Below, piece by piece: positions 42,152-51,713 of a DNA stretch of 52,402 nt (its first letter is position 1; each line of letters starts with the position of its first letter). The notes beneath the pieces are model-generated. The model did no database searches and was not told the DNA's origin. It worked only from the letters and a program-made list of their open reading frames with translations. The translations under genes were made by a program, and so were the position numbers. Source of the stretch: Pseudomonadota bacterium (GTDB lineage Bacteria > Pseudomonadota > Gammaproteobacteria > Steroidobacterales > Woeseiaceae); assembly GCA_027618995.1 (NCBI GenBank), contig JAQCGO010000016.1, forward strand, positions 1-52,402, given 5' to 3'.

Positions 42152-43984
42152 ATGTGCGGAATTGTCGGCGCTGTAGCCGAAAGAGACATCGTATCGGTCC
42201 TCGTCGAGGGGCTGCGGCGGCTTGAGTACCGCGGCTATGACTCGGCCGGCGTCGCCGTACTGGGCAGCGACCAGAAAATCGGTTTGTGCCGTACCGTTGG
42301 CAAGGTTGCCGAACTTGAGAAGAAACTGGAAAAGAAACCGCTCAGCGGCCACCTGGGAGTTGCACACACCCGCTGGGCGACGCACGGCGGTGTTACCGAA
42401 GCCAACGCACATCCGCACATGTCCGGTAATCGCGTGGCTGTCATTCACAACGGCATCATCGAAAACTTCCAGCCGATCAAGGAAGAGATGCTGGCGAAGG
42501 GCTACAAATTCCACTCGGAAACCGACACCGAAGTTGCTGCACACCTGATTCACGATTACCTGAAACAAGGCCTCGGCCTGGTTGCTGCCGTTGGCAAGGC
42601 GGTGGAACGATTCGAAGGCGCGTTCGCGTTGCTCGTGATCGACGCTGAAGATCCGGATCGTATCGTGGTGAGTCGTGTCGCCAGCCCGCTCGTCATTGGA
42701 CTTGGCGACGGTGAGAACTTCGTCGCAAGTGGTGTTCCGGCGCTGCTTCCCGTAACGCGGAAGTTTATTTACCTGGAACAGGGCGATCTGGCCGAGATTC
42801 GGCGGGACGGTGTGCGCATCGTTGATACCGAAGGCAACGCCGTCGAGCGCGAGGTTCACGAAACCGAGTGGGACACTACGTCGGCCGAGAAAGCACCCTA
42901 TGAGCACTTCATGCTCAAGGAGATTCACGACCAGCCAAGCGCGCTGGCGGACACGTTATATGGACGCGTCTCGAATCAGCGCGTTTTGCCGGAGTCGCTC
43001 GGAGCCCGGGCCACGGAGATGCTTGATCAGGTCGAACATATTCATATCGTCGCCTGTGGCACGAGTTATCACGCCGGATGCGTCGGAAAGTACTGGATCG
43101 AAGCGATAGCCGGAATTCGGTGCCAGGTCGAGATTGCGAGCGAATACCGCTATCGGCACGTGGTTGTGCCGCCGAAGACCCTGTTCGTAACGCTGTCACA
43201 GTCGGGCGAGACCGCCGATACGCTGGAGGCGCTGCGGATGGCGAAGGAGCTCGGCTACCTGGGGTCGCTGACCATTTGTAATAGTGCGCACAGCTCCCTC
43301 GTGCGCGAGTCTGACCTCGTAATGATGACGCAGGCGGGGCCGGAGATCGGCGTCGCGAGTACCAAGGCGTTCACGACACAGTTGCTATCGATTCTTCTCG
43401 TCACCTTGATGATGGCCAAGCACCGTGGCCTGGCGGTGGAGAGAGAGCGCGAGTACGTTGCGAATCTGACCCACGTCGCCGCCGCGTCCGATCTGGCGCT
43501 CAAAATGAGTGCCCAGTTAAAGGAACTGGCCAAGGATTTTGCCGACAAGCAACACACGTTGTTTCTCGGGCGCGGACCGATGTGGCCGATTGCGATGGAA
43601 GGCGCGTTGAAGCTGAAGGAAATTTCCTACATCCACGCGGAAGCGTACGCGGCCGGTGAGCTCAAGCACGGCCCGCTGGCGCTGATCGACGAAGAGATGC
43701 CGGTTGTCGTCGTCGCGCCCAACAATGAGTTGCTGGACAAACTGAAATCGAACATGCAAGTGGTACGCGCACGCGGTGGTCAGCTCTATGTGTTCGCGGA
43801 TAAGCAGACTGGCATCAAGAGCGAGCCCGGCATGAAAGTCATTGCGATGCCGCACGCGGATCGTCTGATCGCGCCAATCGTCTATACGGTTCCACTACAG
43901 CTTCTGGCGTACCACGTTGCGGTTCTCAAGGGAACCGATGTCGATCAGCCGAGAAATCTCGCGAAATCCGTTACGGTTGAGTAA
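42152..43984 (+). CDS. glmS: Glutamine-fructose-6-phosphate aminotransferase
   Basis: GlmS makes glucosamine-6-phosphate from fructose-6-phosphate and glutamine, the first step toward UDP-GlcNAc. The 610-aa protein has the glutaminase domain with Cys2 (MCGIVGAVAERD), two SIS isomerase domains (for example SQSGETADTLEAL), and the C-terminal DQPRNLAKSVTVE. It is coupled to glmU. No glmS ribozyme is seen, as expected for a gammaproteobacterium. Confidence 0.98.
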   Translation: MCGIVGAVAERDIVSVLVEGLRRLEYRGYDSAGVAVLGSDQKIGLCRTVGKVAELEKKLEKKPLSGHLGVAHTRWATHGGVTEANAHPHMSGNRVAVIHNGIIENFQPIKEEMLAKGYKFHSETDTEVAAHLIHDYLKQGLGLVAAVGKAVERFEGAFALLVIDAEDPDRIVVSRVASPLVIGLGDGENFVASGVPALLPVTRKFIYLEQGDLAEIRRDGVRIVDTEGNAVEREVHETEWDTTSAEKAPYEHFMLKEIHDQPSALADTLYGRVSNQRVLPESLGARATEMLDQVEHIHIVACGTSYHAGCVGKYWIEAIAGIRCQVEIASEYRYRHVVVPPKTLFVTLSQSGETADTLEALRMAKELGYLGSLTICNSAHSSLVRESDLVMMTQAGPEIGVASTKAFTTQLLSILLVTLMMAKHRGLAVEREREYVANLTHVAAASDLALKMSAQLKELAKDFADKQHTLFLGRGPMWPIAMEGALKLKEISYIHAEAYAAGELKHGPLALIDEEMPVVVVAPNNELLDKLKSNMQVVRARGGQLYVFADKQTGIKSEPGMKVIAMPHADRLIAPIVYTVPLQLLAYHVAVLKGTDVDQPRNLAKSVTVE

Positions 43985-44056
43985 GGCGGGCTGGCGCTAG
44001 CGTCCGCTTCACCCCCGATAGCAGCCGGTCAAACGGCCGCATTCGGGATATACTCA

Positions 44057-44593
44057 ATGACAGATATGCATCTTGATAGTGCGGCACTCGAAGGAAACGT
44101 GGAACACATCCTGCAATCGCCGCGCGACGCGGGCGAGTTGAAACTCATCGTGCGACGCCCGGCAGTCGATCAGCGCGAAACGCTGGTGCAGGCCAGGCTC
44201 GACGACGCAAGCGGGCTTGTCGGCGACAACTGGTCAATCCGCAGCAAAGTCGATCCCAACAAGCAGCTCAATATCATGAATGCCCGCGTTGCCAACAGCG
44301 TGGCGCAGACGCAGGAGCGGTGGCCGCTCGCAGGCGACCAGCTATTTATTGATCTCGATTTGAGCCGCGAAAACCTGCCACCGGGAACGCAAATCGCGCT
44401 GGGCGAAGCGATCATCGAGGTCACGGAACCCCCACACACGGGGTGCAAGAAGTTTGCGGACCGCTTCGGCGTCGACGCCATGGTGTTCGTCAACTCCGGC
44501 CATGGCAAACAACTTAACTTTCGTGGCATTTGCGCCCGGGTCGTCAAATCCGGCGACATCAAGCTCGGCGACCTGGCCCGCAAAGTCAGTTAG
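44057..44593 (+). CDS. MOSC domain-containing protein
   Basis: The 178-aa protein has the MOSC core, with the conserved cysteine in EPPHTGCKKFADRFG and the later GICARVVKSGDIKLGD. MOSC domains (molybdenum cofactor sulfurase C-terminal) handle sulfur or molybdenum-cofactor chemistry. Small stand-alone members often act in detoxification or reduction pathways; the role here is unknown. A second ATG at 44069 is possible. It lies 72 bp after glmS and overlaps the convergent esterase gene by 8 bp. Confidence 0.82.
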   Translation: MTDMHLDSAALEGNVEHILQSPRDAGELKLIVRRPAVDQRETLVQARLDDASGLVGDNWSIRSKVDPNKQLNIMNARVANSVAQTQERWPLAGDQLFIDLDLSRENLPPGTQIALGEAIIEVTEPPHTGCKKFADRFGVDAMVFVNSGHGKQLNFRGICARVVKSGDIKLGDLARKVS

Positions 44594-46145
44594 CTGTTCG
44601 GGCGGCCAGACCTTCTTCAAACAAAGCGCACAGCTCGGGTTCGGGCGCGGCCGCTGAGAAAACCTCATCGCCGAGCTCCTGCACGAGAAAGTCCGGCGCC
44701 GCGTACCGCGGCCAGTCCGTGGTGCCCTCGCTGTTCGGATTGCCCGTGGCCGCGAACGACACCCAGTAGCTTTGCATCGCCCGCGTCAATGCCCGGTCGG
44801 TCGCGTTGGTGGTCATATAGGCATCGTGCGTGTCGAACGGGTAGGCATACTCGGCGCCATGAAATGCGCGCATCTTCGCGCCACCCTGGTCCTCGCGCAC
44901 GCGCGTGAAATAGTACATCCAGGCATCCTTGCCTGCGGCGCTCATATGCCGCGCGAACGCCTGGCTTGGGCAAAGCATGCTTTTGGCCGTCGACAAGCGA
45001 TCGGCTGCCCGCAGCGGGTCCTGTTCGTCCTGCACCAGCTCCAAGGCGTCCGCGGCATCGTCGTGCCATTCCGAAGCCGCGAGGTCAGCGACCCCGTCCC
45101 AGCTGATATCAGCCGGTATCGACTCCCGCCATTCGTCCTGGTTGCTGCCGATAACCACGGCAACATTGGGAAATTCCGCGGCGCGCACACTTTCCCAGAG
45201 TGGTTTATCGAACAACTGGCCGTCCACCGAGGGCGAATGATAGTAATCGCCGAAGTTTGCTTCATAGCGCTGCAGTAATTCCTGCGCCGGCAAGGCACGC
45301 AATGCCGCGAGTGAGGTGTTGCCTGGCGAGACGCGTTTCGCGAACTCCTGCATACGTGCCTGCTCATTGTCGATCGACGACATGCGCTCGATGCCAAACC
45401 CCGCCGTGCTTTCGAGAATGGCGCGGTGGAACAGGCCTTTCGCCGGCTCGGCGAACATCAGGGCGAGAATGTCCTGTGCCCCGGCCGACTCGCCGAACAT
45501 CGTGACGCGGTCCGGGTCGCCGCCGAACAGCTCGATGTTGTCCTGAACCCACTGCAGTGACGCGATCAGGTCCCAGTACGCGAAGTTGGCCAATGGCTCG
45601 TCAGCGGGCAACTCCGGGTGCGACAGGAATCCGAAAACACCCTGCCGATACGCCACCGAAACTACAACAACGTCTTGCTGCGCAAGCTTGTGACCACGGT
45701 AATTTGGCTCGTAGGACCAGCCGCTGCGATTGCTGCCGCCGTGCACCCAGACCATCACCGGCAATCCGGCGGTTGCATCGACAGTCGGTGTCCAGACATT
45801 CAGATAGAGGCAGTCTTCGCTGACATCGAGGTCCGGGTAATAGTCGGCCGAACCGCCGAAGGTTTCCGCCAGGTCGCGGTACCAATCGAGGATGCGCATG
45901 TCTTGCATGCACGCGGCCGAAAATTCCGTGGTGTCGCGGCGCGACACCTTTGTCGCCAGCGCCTGCGGTCCTTGCCAGCGCAACTCGCCAACAGGCGGCT
46001 CCGCGAACGGCACACCAAGGAATGCGGCGACTTTGCCGTCCTCGACGTACTTCCCGATCAGCTTTTCCTCATCGATCACAACGGAGGGCGCGCGTTCGCA
46101 GGCGGCCAACCCCAAAACTATCGCCAGTAGGAGGAATCGATACAT
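44586..46145 (-). CDS. Type-B carboxylesterase lipoprotein
   Basis: The 519-aa protein has a lipoprotein signal (MYRFLLLAIVLGLAAC) and a full carboxylesterase/cholinesterase fold. Landmarks are AFLGVPFAEPPVGELRW, SEDCLYLNVWTP, the oxyanion hole WVHGG and the nucleophile elbow FGESAG. It would act in the periplasm or at the outer membrane on an ester. It is the last gene of a five-gene operon, 3 bp after the BCCT transporter. The substrate may be an ester of the compound imported by that transporter, but this is inference. Confidence 0.9.
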   Translation of the reverse strand: MYRFLLLAIVLGLAACERAPSVVIDEEKLIGKYVEDGKVAAFLGVPFAEPPVGELRWQGPQALATKVSRRDTTEFSAACMQDMRILDWYRDLAETFGGSADYYPDLDVSEDCLYLNVWTPTVDATAGLPVMVWVHGGSNRSGWSYEPNYRGHKLAQQDVVVVSVAYRQGVFGFLSHPELPADEPLANFAYWDLIASLQWVQDNIELFGGDPDRVTMFGESAGAQDILALMFAEPAKGLFHRAILESTAGFGIERMSSIDNEQARMQEFAKRVSPGNTSLAALRALPAQELLQRYEANFGDYYHSPSVDGQLFDKPLWESVRAAEFPNVAVVIGSNQDEWRESIPADISWDGVADLAASEWHDDAADALELVQDEQDPLRAADRLSTAKSMLCPSQAFARHMSAAGKDAWMYYFTRVREDQGGAKMRAFHGAEYAYPFDTHDAYMTTNATDRALTRAMQSYWVSFAATGNPNSEGTTDWPRYAAPDFLVQELGDEVFSAAAPEPELCALFEEGLAARTAN

Positions 46146-46148
46146 AGG

Positions 46149-47648
46149 CTAGCCCGGAAAATCGTGCTGCAGGGTTTTCACCAGTGAGTACGACATGAAC
46201 ACGCCGACAACAAGAAGTGGTGTTGAGGTGATCAGCAGCATGACTTTGATCGTCTCCAGCCCGCCGACGGACAGCAGCGTGATCGGCATGACGCCGAGCG
46301 CGAACGCCCAGAACGCACGGTGCCAGCGCGCCGGATCCTGGCCCGAGCACAGGTGCAGTGTTGCACTCGAGGCCAGCGTATACGACGCCGAGTCGTAGGT
46401 CGTCGCAGCAAAAATGATCGACATCACAGTGAACACAGCGATCACAAGTGGCGCCAGCGGCATCGCTTCGAGCGTCGCAACGATGGCCGCGCTGCCGTCG
46501 ACGGCCTTGATGGTGCCGAGCACATCCACGATCTCGTTGAGCTGCAGAAACATGCTGTAGTTGCCGATGATCATGTAAAACACCCAGCAACCGAGCGATC
46601 CGAATACGAGCATGCCTTTGATCACCTGCCGAATGGTGCGGCCGCGAGAAATGCGCGTAACAAACAGGCCGACATAGGGTGCGAACGCAACCCACCATGC
46701 CCAGTAAAAAACCGTCCAGGACTCTACAAAGCCGGAATTGGTAAACGGATCGGTCCAGAAATTCATACGGATGAAGTTTTGCGCCATGAGGCCAACACCG
46801 TTAAGGCTGGTCTTGACGAGGAACAGCGTCGGTCCGGCGAACAGGATGAACAGCAACAGCCCGACTGCGAGCAACAGGTTGATATCGCTCAGGCGCTTGA
46901 TGCCTTTGCGCAAACCGAGCCAGACACTGATGACGAACATGCTGACGCAGACCGCCATGACGATCACTTCGAGCTTATAGGTATGCTCAATTCCGAACAG
47001 CCACTTCAGGCACTCGGCAATCATCGGCGTGGAAAAACCCAGACTGGTTGCAGCGCCCGCTATCATCGCGATCATAAACAGGAAATCGATCAGCCGGGCC
47101 ATCAGGCCATGATTGTTACCTTTGAGCAGCCAGTTGCAGCTGACGCTGAAGCGCAGGATATCGAGCTTGCGGTTGTAGTAGGGATAGGCAATCGCGACTG
47201 CCGACAGGCAGTAGAAAGCCCAGGCCGTAACGCCCCAGTGAAACATGCCGTAGGTCGAGGCCCACTCAGCGGCCTCGGGGCTGTGCGACTCGACGCCGAA
47301 TGGCGGAGCATCGTAGTAATAGGTCCACTCGATCACGCACCAGTACATGAGACCTGCACCGATACCGGCGCAAAACAACATGGCGATCCAGCTCATCTGG
47401 CTGAATTCGACTTCCTCATCGCCGAGGCGCGCATCGCCAAAGCGGCTGAATCCAAGCCAGAGCAGGAAGCCCACCGCACCGATGGCAGCGAGCAGATAAA
47501 AAATTCCGAACTGCCTGGCTATATAGTCGTAAACGTTTTGCAGGAAGAGCGCGGCGCTGTCGCCTGCATAGGCAAGCGGAATGCAAACGATCAGGATCAC
47601 CGCCATGGAGGCGATAAAGCTTGGCCAGTCGATTTTGCTTTGTTCCAT
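46149..47648 (-). CDS. BCCT family transporter, CaiT-like
   Basis: The 499-aa inner-membrane protein has about twelve membrane segments and belongs to the betaine/choline/carnitine transporter family. It shows the tryptophan-rich signature FYWAWWVAFAPYVGLF and ISRGRTIRQ. Segments such as ATSLGFSTPMIAECLKWLFGI and YYYDAPPFGVE look most like CaiT. The substrate is therefore probably a quaternary-amine or similar zwitterion (carnitine, betaine, or perhaps DMSP). It lies within the coupled minus-strand operon, 17 bp after the oxidoreductase and 3 bp before the esterase. Confidence 0.92.
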   Translation of the reverse strand: MEQSKIDWPSFIASMAVILIVCIPLAYAGDSAALFLQNVYDYIARQFGIFYLLAAIGAVGFLLWLGFSRFGDARLGDEEVEFSQMSWIAMLFCAGIGAGLMYWCVIEWTYYYDAPPFGVESHSPEAAEWASTYGMFHWGVTAWAFYCLSAVAIAYPYYNRKLDILRFSVSCNWLLKGNNHGLMARLIDFLFMIAMIAGAATSLGFSTPMIAECLKWLFGIEHTYKLEVIVMAVCVSMFVISVWLGLRKGIKRLSDINLLLAVGLLLFILFAGPTLFLVKTSLNGVGLMAQNFIRMNFWTDPFTNSGFVESWTVFYWAWWVAFAPYVGLFVTRISRGRTIRQVIKGMLVFGSLGCWVFYMIIGNYSMFLQLNEIVDVLGTIKAVDGSAAIVATLEAMPLAPLVIAVFTVMSIIFAATTYDSASYTLASSATLHLCSGQDPARWHRAFWAFALGVMPITLLSVGGLETIKVMLLITSTPLLVVGVFMSYSLVKTLQHDFPG

Positions 47649-47665
47649 CGGCGTCTCTTGTTGTT

Positions 47666-48652
47666 CTAGTCGATCGTCAGGATCACGGCACCGCGCATAA
47701 TACCTTGTTCGATGGCCTCGTTGGCACTGGCGATCCCGGCCAGCGGGTAGCGCGCTGCAATACGATGTGTGAGGCGGCCGGCAGAGAGTGCCGTGCTGAT
47801 GTCATCAATGGCCTGTCGTTTGGCGGTTTCCGGCATGGCATAGACGATCACAAAACGAATGGTCAGGTCCATGTACATGAGCTGGGAGAACGGCAGGGTC
47901 GGCTTTGGCATAGCCGTCGAGCCGTAGGTGGCGATGGAGCCGGAGGTCTTGAGCGTCGCAATCCAGGTCGGGAGATTCGCACCGAACTCGAGATCGATGG
48001 CGCGATCGACACGCGCGCCGTTATTGGCGGCAAGTATGTCCGCGGCGAATGTGGCCCCGCGATGATTGACCACGTGAGTTGCGCCGGCTTGCTTGCAGGC
48101 TGTCGCATCGGCGTCGTTGCTGGCGGTTGCAATGACACGCGCGCCGGCCTGGCTCGCCCATTGCACGGCGTAGTAGCCGACGCGCCCTGCGGCCCCGGTG
48201 ATCACGACCGTTTGCCCGGCAACATCGCCATCGGCAAACACGCAGCGGTGCGCAGTCATTGCCGGGATTCCAAGGCAGGCGCCGATCTCGAAACTCGTGT
48301 CGTCCGGGAGCCTGATGGCACGCGCGGCGTCGAGTGCCACGTACTCGGCGGCCGTGCCGAACCGCCGTGCAAACTGTGCCTGGTAAACCCAGACGCGCTC
48401 GCCGCCGCGCTGCGCATTTACGCCGTCGCCGACGGCCTCGATGACTCCGGCACCATCACTGTTGGGGATGACCAGGCCGTCGTCGAGCAGGTTCGGAAAT
48501 GAGCCCGCACGTTTCTTCGTATCGGAAGGATTGACGCCGCTCGTGTGCAATCGCACGAGCACTTCGCCAGGGCCAACAGAAGGTGTGTCCGTGTCGCCGA
48601 TTATCAGGACCTCACGAGCAGCGCCGAACTTTTCATACCAGGCGGCACGCAT
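47666..48652 (-). CDS. Zinc-free NADPH:quinone oxidoreductase family protein
   Basis: The 328-aa medium-chain reductase starts MRAAWYEKFGAAREVL and has LHTSGVNPSDTKKRAG and the NADPH site VITGAAGRVGYYAVQWA. Zinc ligands are absent, as in quinone oxidoreductases. The start shares one base with the stop of the upstream SDR gene. Its substrate is unknown; the context suggests a step in oxidizing a compound imported by the adjacent BCCT transporter. Confidence 0.88.
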   Translation of the reverse strand: MRAAWYEKFGAAREVLIIGDTDTPSVGPGEVLVRLHTSGVNPSDTKKRAGSFPNLLDDGLVIPNSDGAGVIEAVGDGVNAQRGGERVWVYQAQFARRFGTAAEYVALDAARAIRLPDDTSFEIGACLGIPAMTAHRCVFADGDVAGQTVVITGAAGRVGYYAVQWASQAGARVIATASNDADATACKQAGATHVVNHRGATFAADILAANNGARVDRAIDLEFGANLPTWIATLKTSGSIATYGSTAMPKPTLPFSQLMYMDLTIRFVIVYAMPETAKRQAIDDISTALSAGRLTHRIAARYPLAGIASANEAIEQGIMRGAVILTID

Positions 48653-49428
48653 CAGTCGAGCCAGTTAGCCAGCGTTTCGGTGTGACCGTCTATCGAAAGC
48701 GCCTGTCCGGAAATTTTCGCCGCCTGATCGGAGGCGAGAAACAAGACCGTGGTCGCGATTTCTTCGGGCGCAACAAAAACACGCATTGAGGTCTGACGCA
48801 AATAGACCTTGCGAATTTCCTCGGCGCTGACGCCACGCTCCACCGCGTCTTTCGCAATAACCCTTTCGATGCGCGGACCGCTGACGCAACCCGGACAAAC
48901 GGCATTGACCCGGATGTTGTCGGGCCCAAGTTCCATTGCCCAGGTCTTGGTCAGGCCAATGAGGCCCCACTTGCTGGCGGTATACGGTGAACGTAGTGGT
49001 GTGCCAATTAGTCCGGCCGAGGACGATATGTTGATGATGCTGCCACCGCCGGCCTTTCTGAGCAGCGGCACGGCAAGGCGCGTCATATAGAACGCGCCGC
49101 TCAGATCAACGGCGACGCACTGGTCCCACTCGTCCGGATCAACCTCGTCCACGGTCGCCGTGGGGCCGGAGATACCGGCGTTATTGACCAGGATATTCAA
49201 CTCACCGTGATGCGACTTGAAGTCGTCAAACACGCGCTGGACATCGGTGACCTTCGAGACATCGGCCTCGGTCGCAGTGGCGCGTGGATTCGCCGCAACA
49301 AAATCGTCGATGGCGTCGCGCGACGCATCGCAAATATGTACGCTCGCACCGCTTGCGAGAAACGCCTCGGCAATACTGCGCCCGATGCCGGAAGCGGCAC
49401 CTGAAATCAGAACGGCTCTGCTATTCAC
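48652..49428 (-). CDS. Short-chain dehydrogenase/reductase
   Basis: The 258-aa protein has the classic SDR features: the NAD(P) motif SGAASGIG, NNAG (in VNNAGISGP), catalytic Ser in NISSSAG, and YTASK with the Tyr-Lys pair. Acidic residues after the second strand (HICDASRD) suggest NAD rather than NADP. It overlaps the amidohydrolase gene by 8 bp and the oxidoreductase gene by 1 bp. The substrate is unknown, probably a secondary alcohol. Confidence 0.9.
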   Translation of the reverse strand: MNSRAVLISGAASGIGRSIAEAFLASGASVHICDASRDAIDDFVAANPRATATEADVSKVTDVQRVFDDFKSHHGELNILVNNAGISGPTATVDEVDPDEWDQCVAVDLSGAFYMTRLAVPLLRKAGGGSIINISSSAGLIGTPLRSPYTASKWGLIGLTKTWAMELGPDNIRVNAVCPGCVSGPRIERVIAKDAVERGVSAEEIRKVYLRQTSMRVFVAPEEIATTVLFLASDQAAKISGQALSIDGHTETLANWLD

Positions 49429-51133
49429 TGCGGCGACGATGCACTATGCGGCCGTCGAAGATCGTCAGGTCGACCGTTGCCTCACTGATCGCGTAAGGAT
49501 CGACGTCAAACAGATTGCGATCGTAAACGACCAGGTCGGCACGCTTGCCGACCTCAATGGAACCGGAAACATCTTCAGCCTGCAACTGCCAGGCACCGTT
49601 GATCGTGTAGGAGGCTATCATTGTGGCAAGGTCGACATGCTCGGAGGAGGACAATAAGGACGCGCCCTGTTGGGCAGGGCCAAAAGGATTGTCTCGAGTA
49701 ATGCCGGTCTCGATCGAAAGCAAGGGATCGAGGTCACCGTAATTCCAGTCGCTGCCGCCAAGTACCACGGCGCCGGCGCCGTGAACGGAACGGATCGGAT
49801 AAAATTGATCGACTCGCTCCTTGCCCATTGCCGGGATGTTCAGTTCCGTGTTCCATGAATTCGCATAACCCCAGACCATCGTGAAGCTGGCGCCCGTATT
49901 GAGTTCACGAAAACGCGGCATGTCTTCGGGAGCGATCAGGCCGAGATGCGACAGTGTGTGCCGCAGCTCCTTGTGCTCCTCGCTGCCGCGCTCGCGTGCG
50001 TATTCGATTGCGTCGAGAGCGGCGCGCGTCCCCGCGTCTCCCATCGTGTGGAAATGCAATTGCATGCCAAGGTCGTAATAATGAGCGACCCGCTGTTTCA
50101 ATTCATCGGGCTCATGGTTCAAGATCCCGAGCTCTCCGGTCGTGAGATAGGGTTCAAAAACCGCGCCGGTCTCGCCCTCGAAAACGCCGTCGACAAAGAT
50201 CTTGACGCTGTTATAGCTGACCAGGTCCGACTCATAGTTGTGACGCCCTAGAAGCACGCGCTCGAAGTCCTGCCCGGTGTGCCTTTCGAATTCGCCTTCG
50301 TCTGTGACTCCGCCGAGCACGCGCATCGTGAGCTCCCCGGACTGCTCGAGCGCCTGGTAGGTCTGCATTTCATGCTCGCCGACCCAGACATCGTAAACCG
50401 ACGTGATCCCATACGAATTCATTTGTTGCAGGGCATTACGCATGGCGACTTTGCTGGTCGCAAGGTCGCGTGCCGGGCGCAGCTTGTCGATCGCATCACG
50501 CGCCGCCTCGCGCACGAATCCGCTTGGCTCGTTGCTGTCTGCACGGCGCTCAATAACGCCGAGCGGTGGATCCGGCGTGTTTTCGTCGTAGCCGACGAGA
50601 TCCAGGACCTTGTCGTTGACCAGGGCGCTGTGGCCGCCCATATCATCAACAAAGATGAATTTGTCGTCGGCGATGCCGGCCAGCAGATCCTTGTCAGGCC
50701 CGTCCACACCGAATACGGCCACATCCATGCCAACTGCATTGAACCACTCACCCTCATGGTGTTTCGCGCAAAGAGTTAAGGTGCCGACGATGTCGTCGAC
50801 CCCCTGTGCGTTCCAGAGATTGCAGTACACCTGCTCATAGCCACCCTCGAGCGGATGCACATGCGAGTCGTGTATGCCGGGCATGGCCATGCGGCCGGCC
50901 AGATCGAATACCTCGGTCGAGGCGCCAACAAGAGGCTGAACGTCGGCATTGGCCCCGACCGCAATTATCACACCATCCCAAATGGCCGCCGCTTCGGCCC
51001 AGCTGCGCTCCGCATCGACGGTATAAATGCCGCCGTTGAGAAAGACGATGTCGGCCGGATCCTGCGGTGGCGGTTTGGTGCAGCCGAATAACGCTGTGGA
51101 GGTGATCAGTAGTATGGCTTTGAGCTTTGTCAT
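49421..51133 (-). CDS. Amidohydrolase lipoprotein, YtcJ-like
   Basis: The 570-aa protein has a lipoprotein signal (MTKLKAILLITSTALFGC) and an amidohydrolase-3 domain of the YtcJ type. It shows DIVFLNGGIYTVD, the metal motif PGIHDSHVHP, LHFHTMGDAGTRAAL, GGSDWNYGDLDPL and the C-terminal IEVGKRADLVVYDRN. It probably hydrolyses an amide or similar bond outside the cytoplasm. It heads the five-gene minus-strand operon. A second ATG at 51151 (MGNNTR) would bring the start within 1 bp of the divergent neighbour; 51133 gives the cleaner signal sequence. Confidence 0.9.
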   Translation of the reverse strand: MTKLKAILLITSTALFGCTKPPPQDPADIVFLNGGIYTVDAERSWAEAAAIWDGVIIAVGANADVQPLVGASTEVFDLAGRMAMPGIHDSHVHPLEGGYEQVYCNLWNAQGVDDIVGTLTLCAKHHEGEWFNAVGMDVAVFGVDGPDKDLLAGIADDKFIFVDDMGGHSALVNDKVLDLVGYDENTPDPPLGVIERRADSNEPSGFVREAARDAIDKLRPARDLATSKVAMRNALQQMNSYGITSVYDVWVGEHEMQTYQALEQSGELTMRVLGGVTDEGEFERHTGQDFERVLLGRHNYESDLVSYNSVKIFVDGVFEGETGAVFEPYLTTGELGILNHEPDELKQRVAHYYDLGMQLHFHTMGDAGTRAALDAIEYARERGSEEHKELRHTLSHLGLIAPEDMPRFRELNTGASFTMVWGYANSWNTELNIPAMGKERVDQFYPIRSVHGAGAVVLGGSDWNYGDLDPLLSIETGITRDNPFGPAQQGASLLSSSEHVDLATMIASYTINGAWQLQAEDVSGSIEVGKRADLVVYDRNLFDVDPYAISEATVDLTIFDGRIVHRRRSE

Positions 51134-51152
51134 TCGCGTATTGTTACCCATC

Positions 51153-51713
51153 ATGAGTGAAGAAAACACCGGCATTATACGACTACGCAAGAAGTACTTG
51201 CCGCAAATCGACCAGAAGCCGTCTGAGGACGACGCGCGCCGATTGCGCGCGGCGCAGTCGATGCGTAATGCAATCATGGAGAGCCTGATTGTCATCACTC
51301 TTTTCAGTGTGTTCTGGTCGATGCTGTCGGTGGCATTTGGCAGAATCTTTCCGTGGCTCACGTTGCTGCTCGGCTTCTTGATCGGTCTTGCCGTGCGTCG
51401 TGCAGGCATGGGTCTCGATTGGCGCTTTCCGACCTTGGCTGCCGTATTCACGCTGCTCGGTTCGCTGCTCTCCAATATTGTTGTCGCAGCAGCGTTCACG
51501 GCGCCGATTCTCAAGACAACGACACTCGCTGTTTTGACCAATCTCACGGTCCTGACCTGGCCGGTTTTTTTCGACGAGGTCATGACACCGGCTGATCTCA
51601 TTATCGCGCTGTTCAGCGCCGGCATTGCGGCGTTCTACGCTAACCGACGATTGATGCGTGCCGAATATCTCGCACTGCGAACCTGGGAGGAAAAAGATGT
51701 CCGGCAAGATTGA
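51153..51713 (+). CDS. Small integral membrane protein of unknown function
   Basis: The 186-aa protein has a charged N-terminus (MSEENTGIIRLRKKYLPQID) and then four predicted membrane segments: ESLIVITLFSVFWSMLSVAF, WLTLLLGFLIGLAV, the region FPTLAAVFTLLGSLLSNIVV, and DLIIALFSAGIAAFYA. I do not recognise the family. The end is charged (RTWEEKDVRQD) and overlaps the GST gene by 17 bp, so the two are coupled. The start is almost head to head with the amidohydrolase gene. Confidence 0.75.
   Translation: MSEENTGIIRLRKKYLPQIDQKPSEDDARRLRAAQSMRNAIMESLIVITLFSVFWSMLSVAFGRIFPWLTLLLGFLIGLAVRRAGMGLDWRFPTLAAVFTLLGSLLSNIVVAAAFTAPILKTTTLAVLTNLTVLTWPVFFDEVMTPADLIIALFSAGIAAFYANRRLMRAEYLALRTWEEKDVRQD

Noticed and set aside
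46320-47669. A 449-codon open frame antisense to the BCCT transporter
   Set aside because: It mirrors a well-conserved membrane protein gene, and its charged, low-complexity product has no family features.
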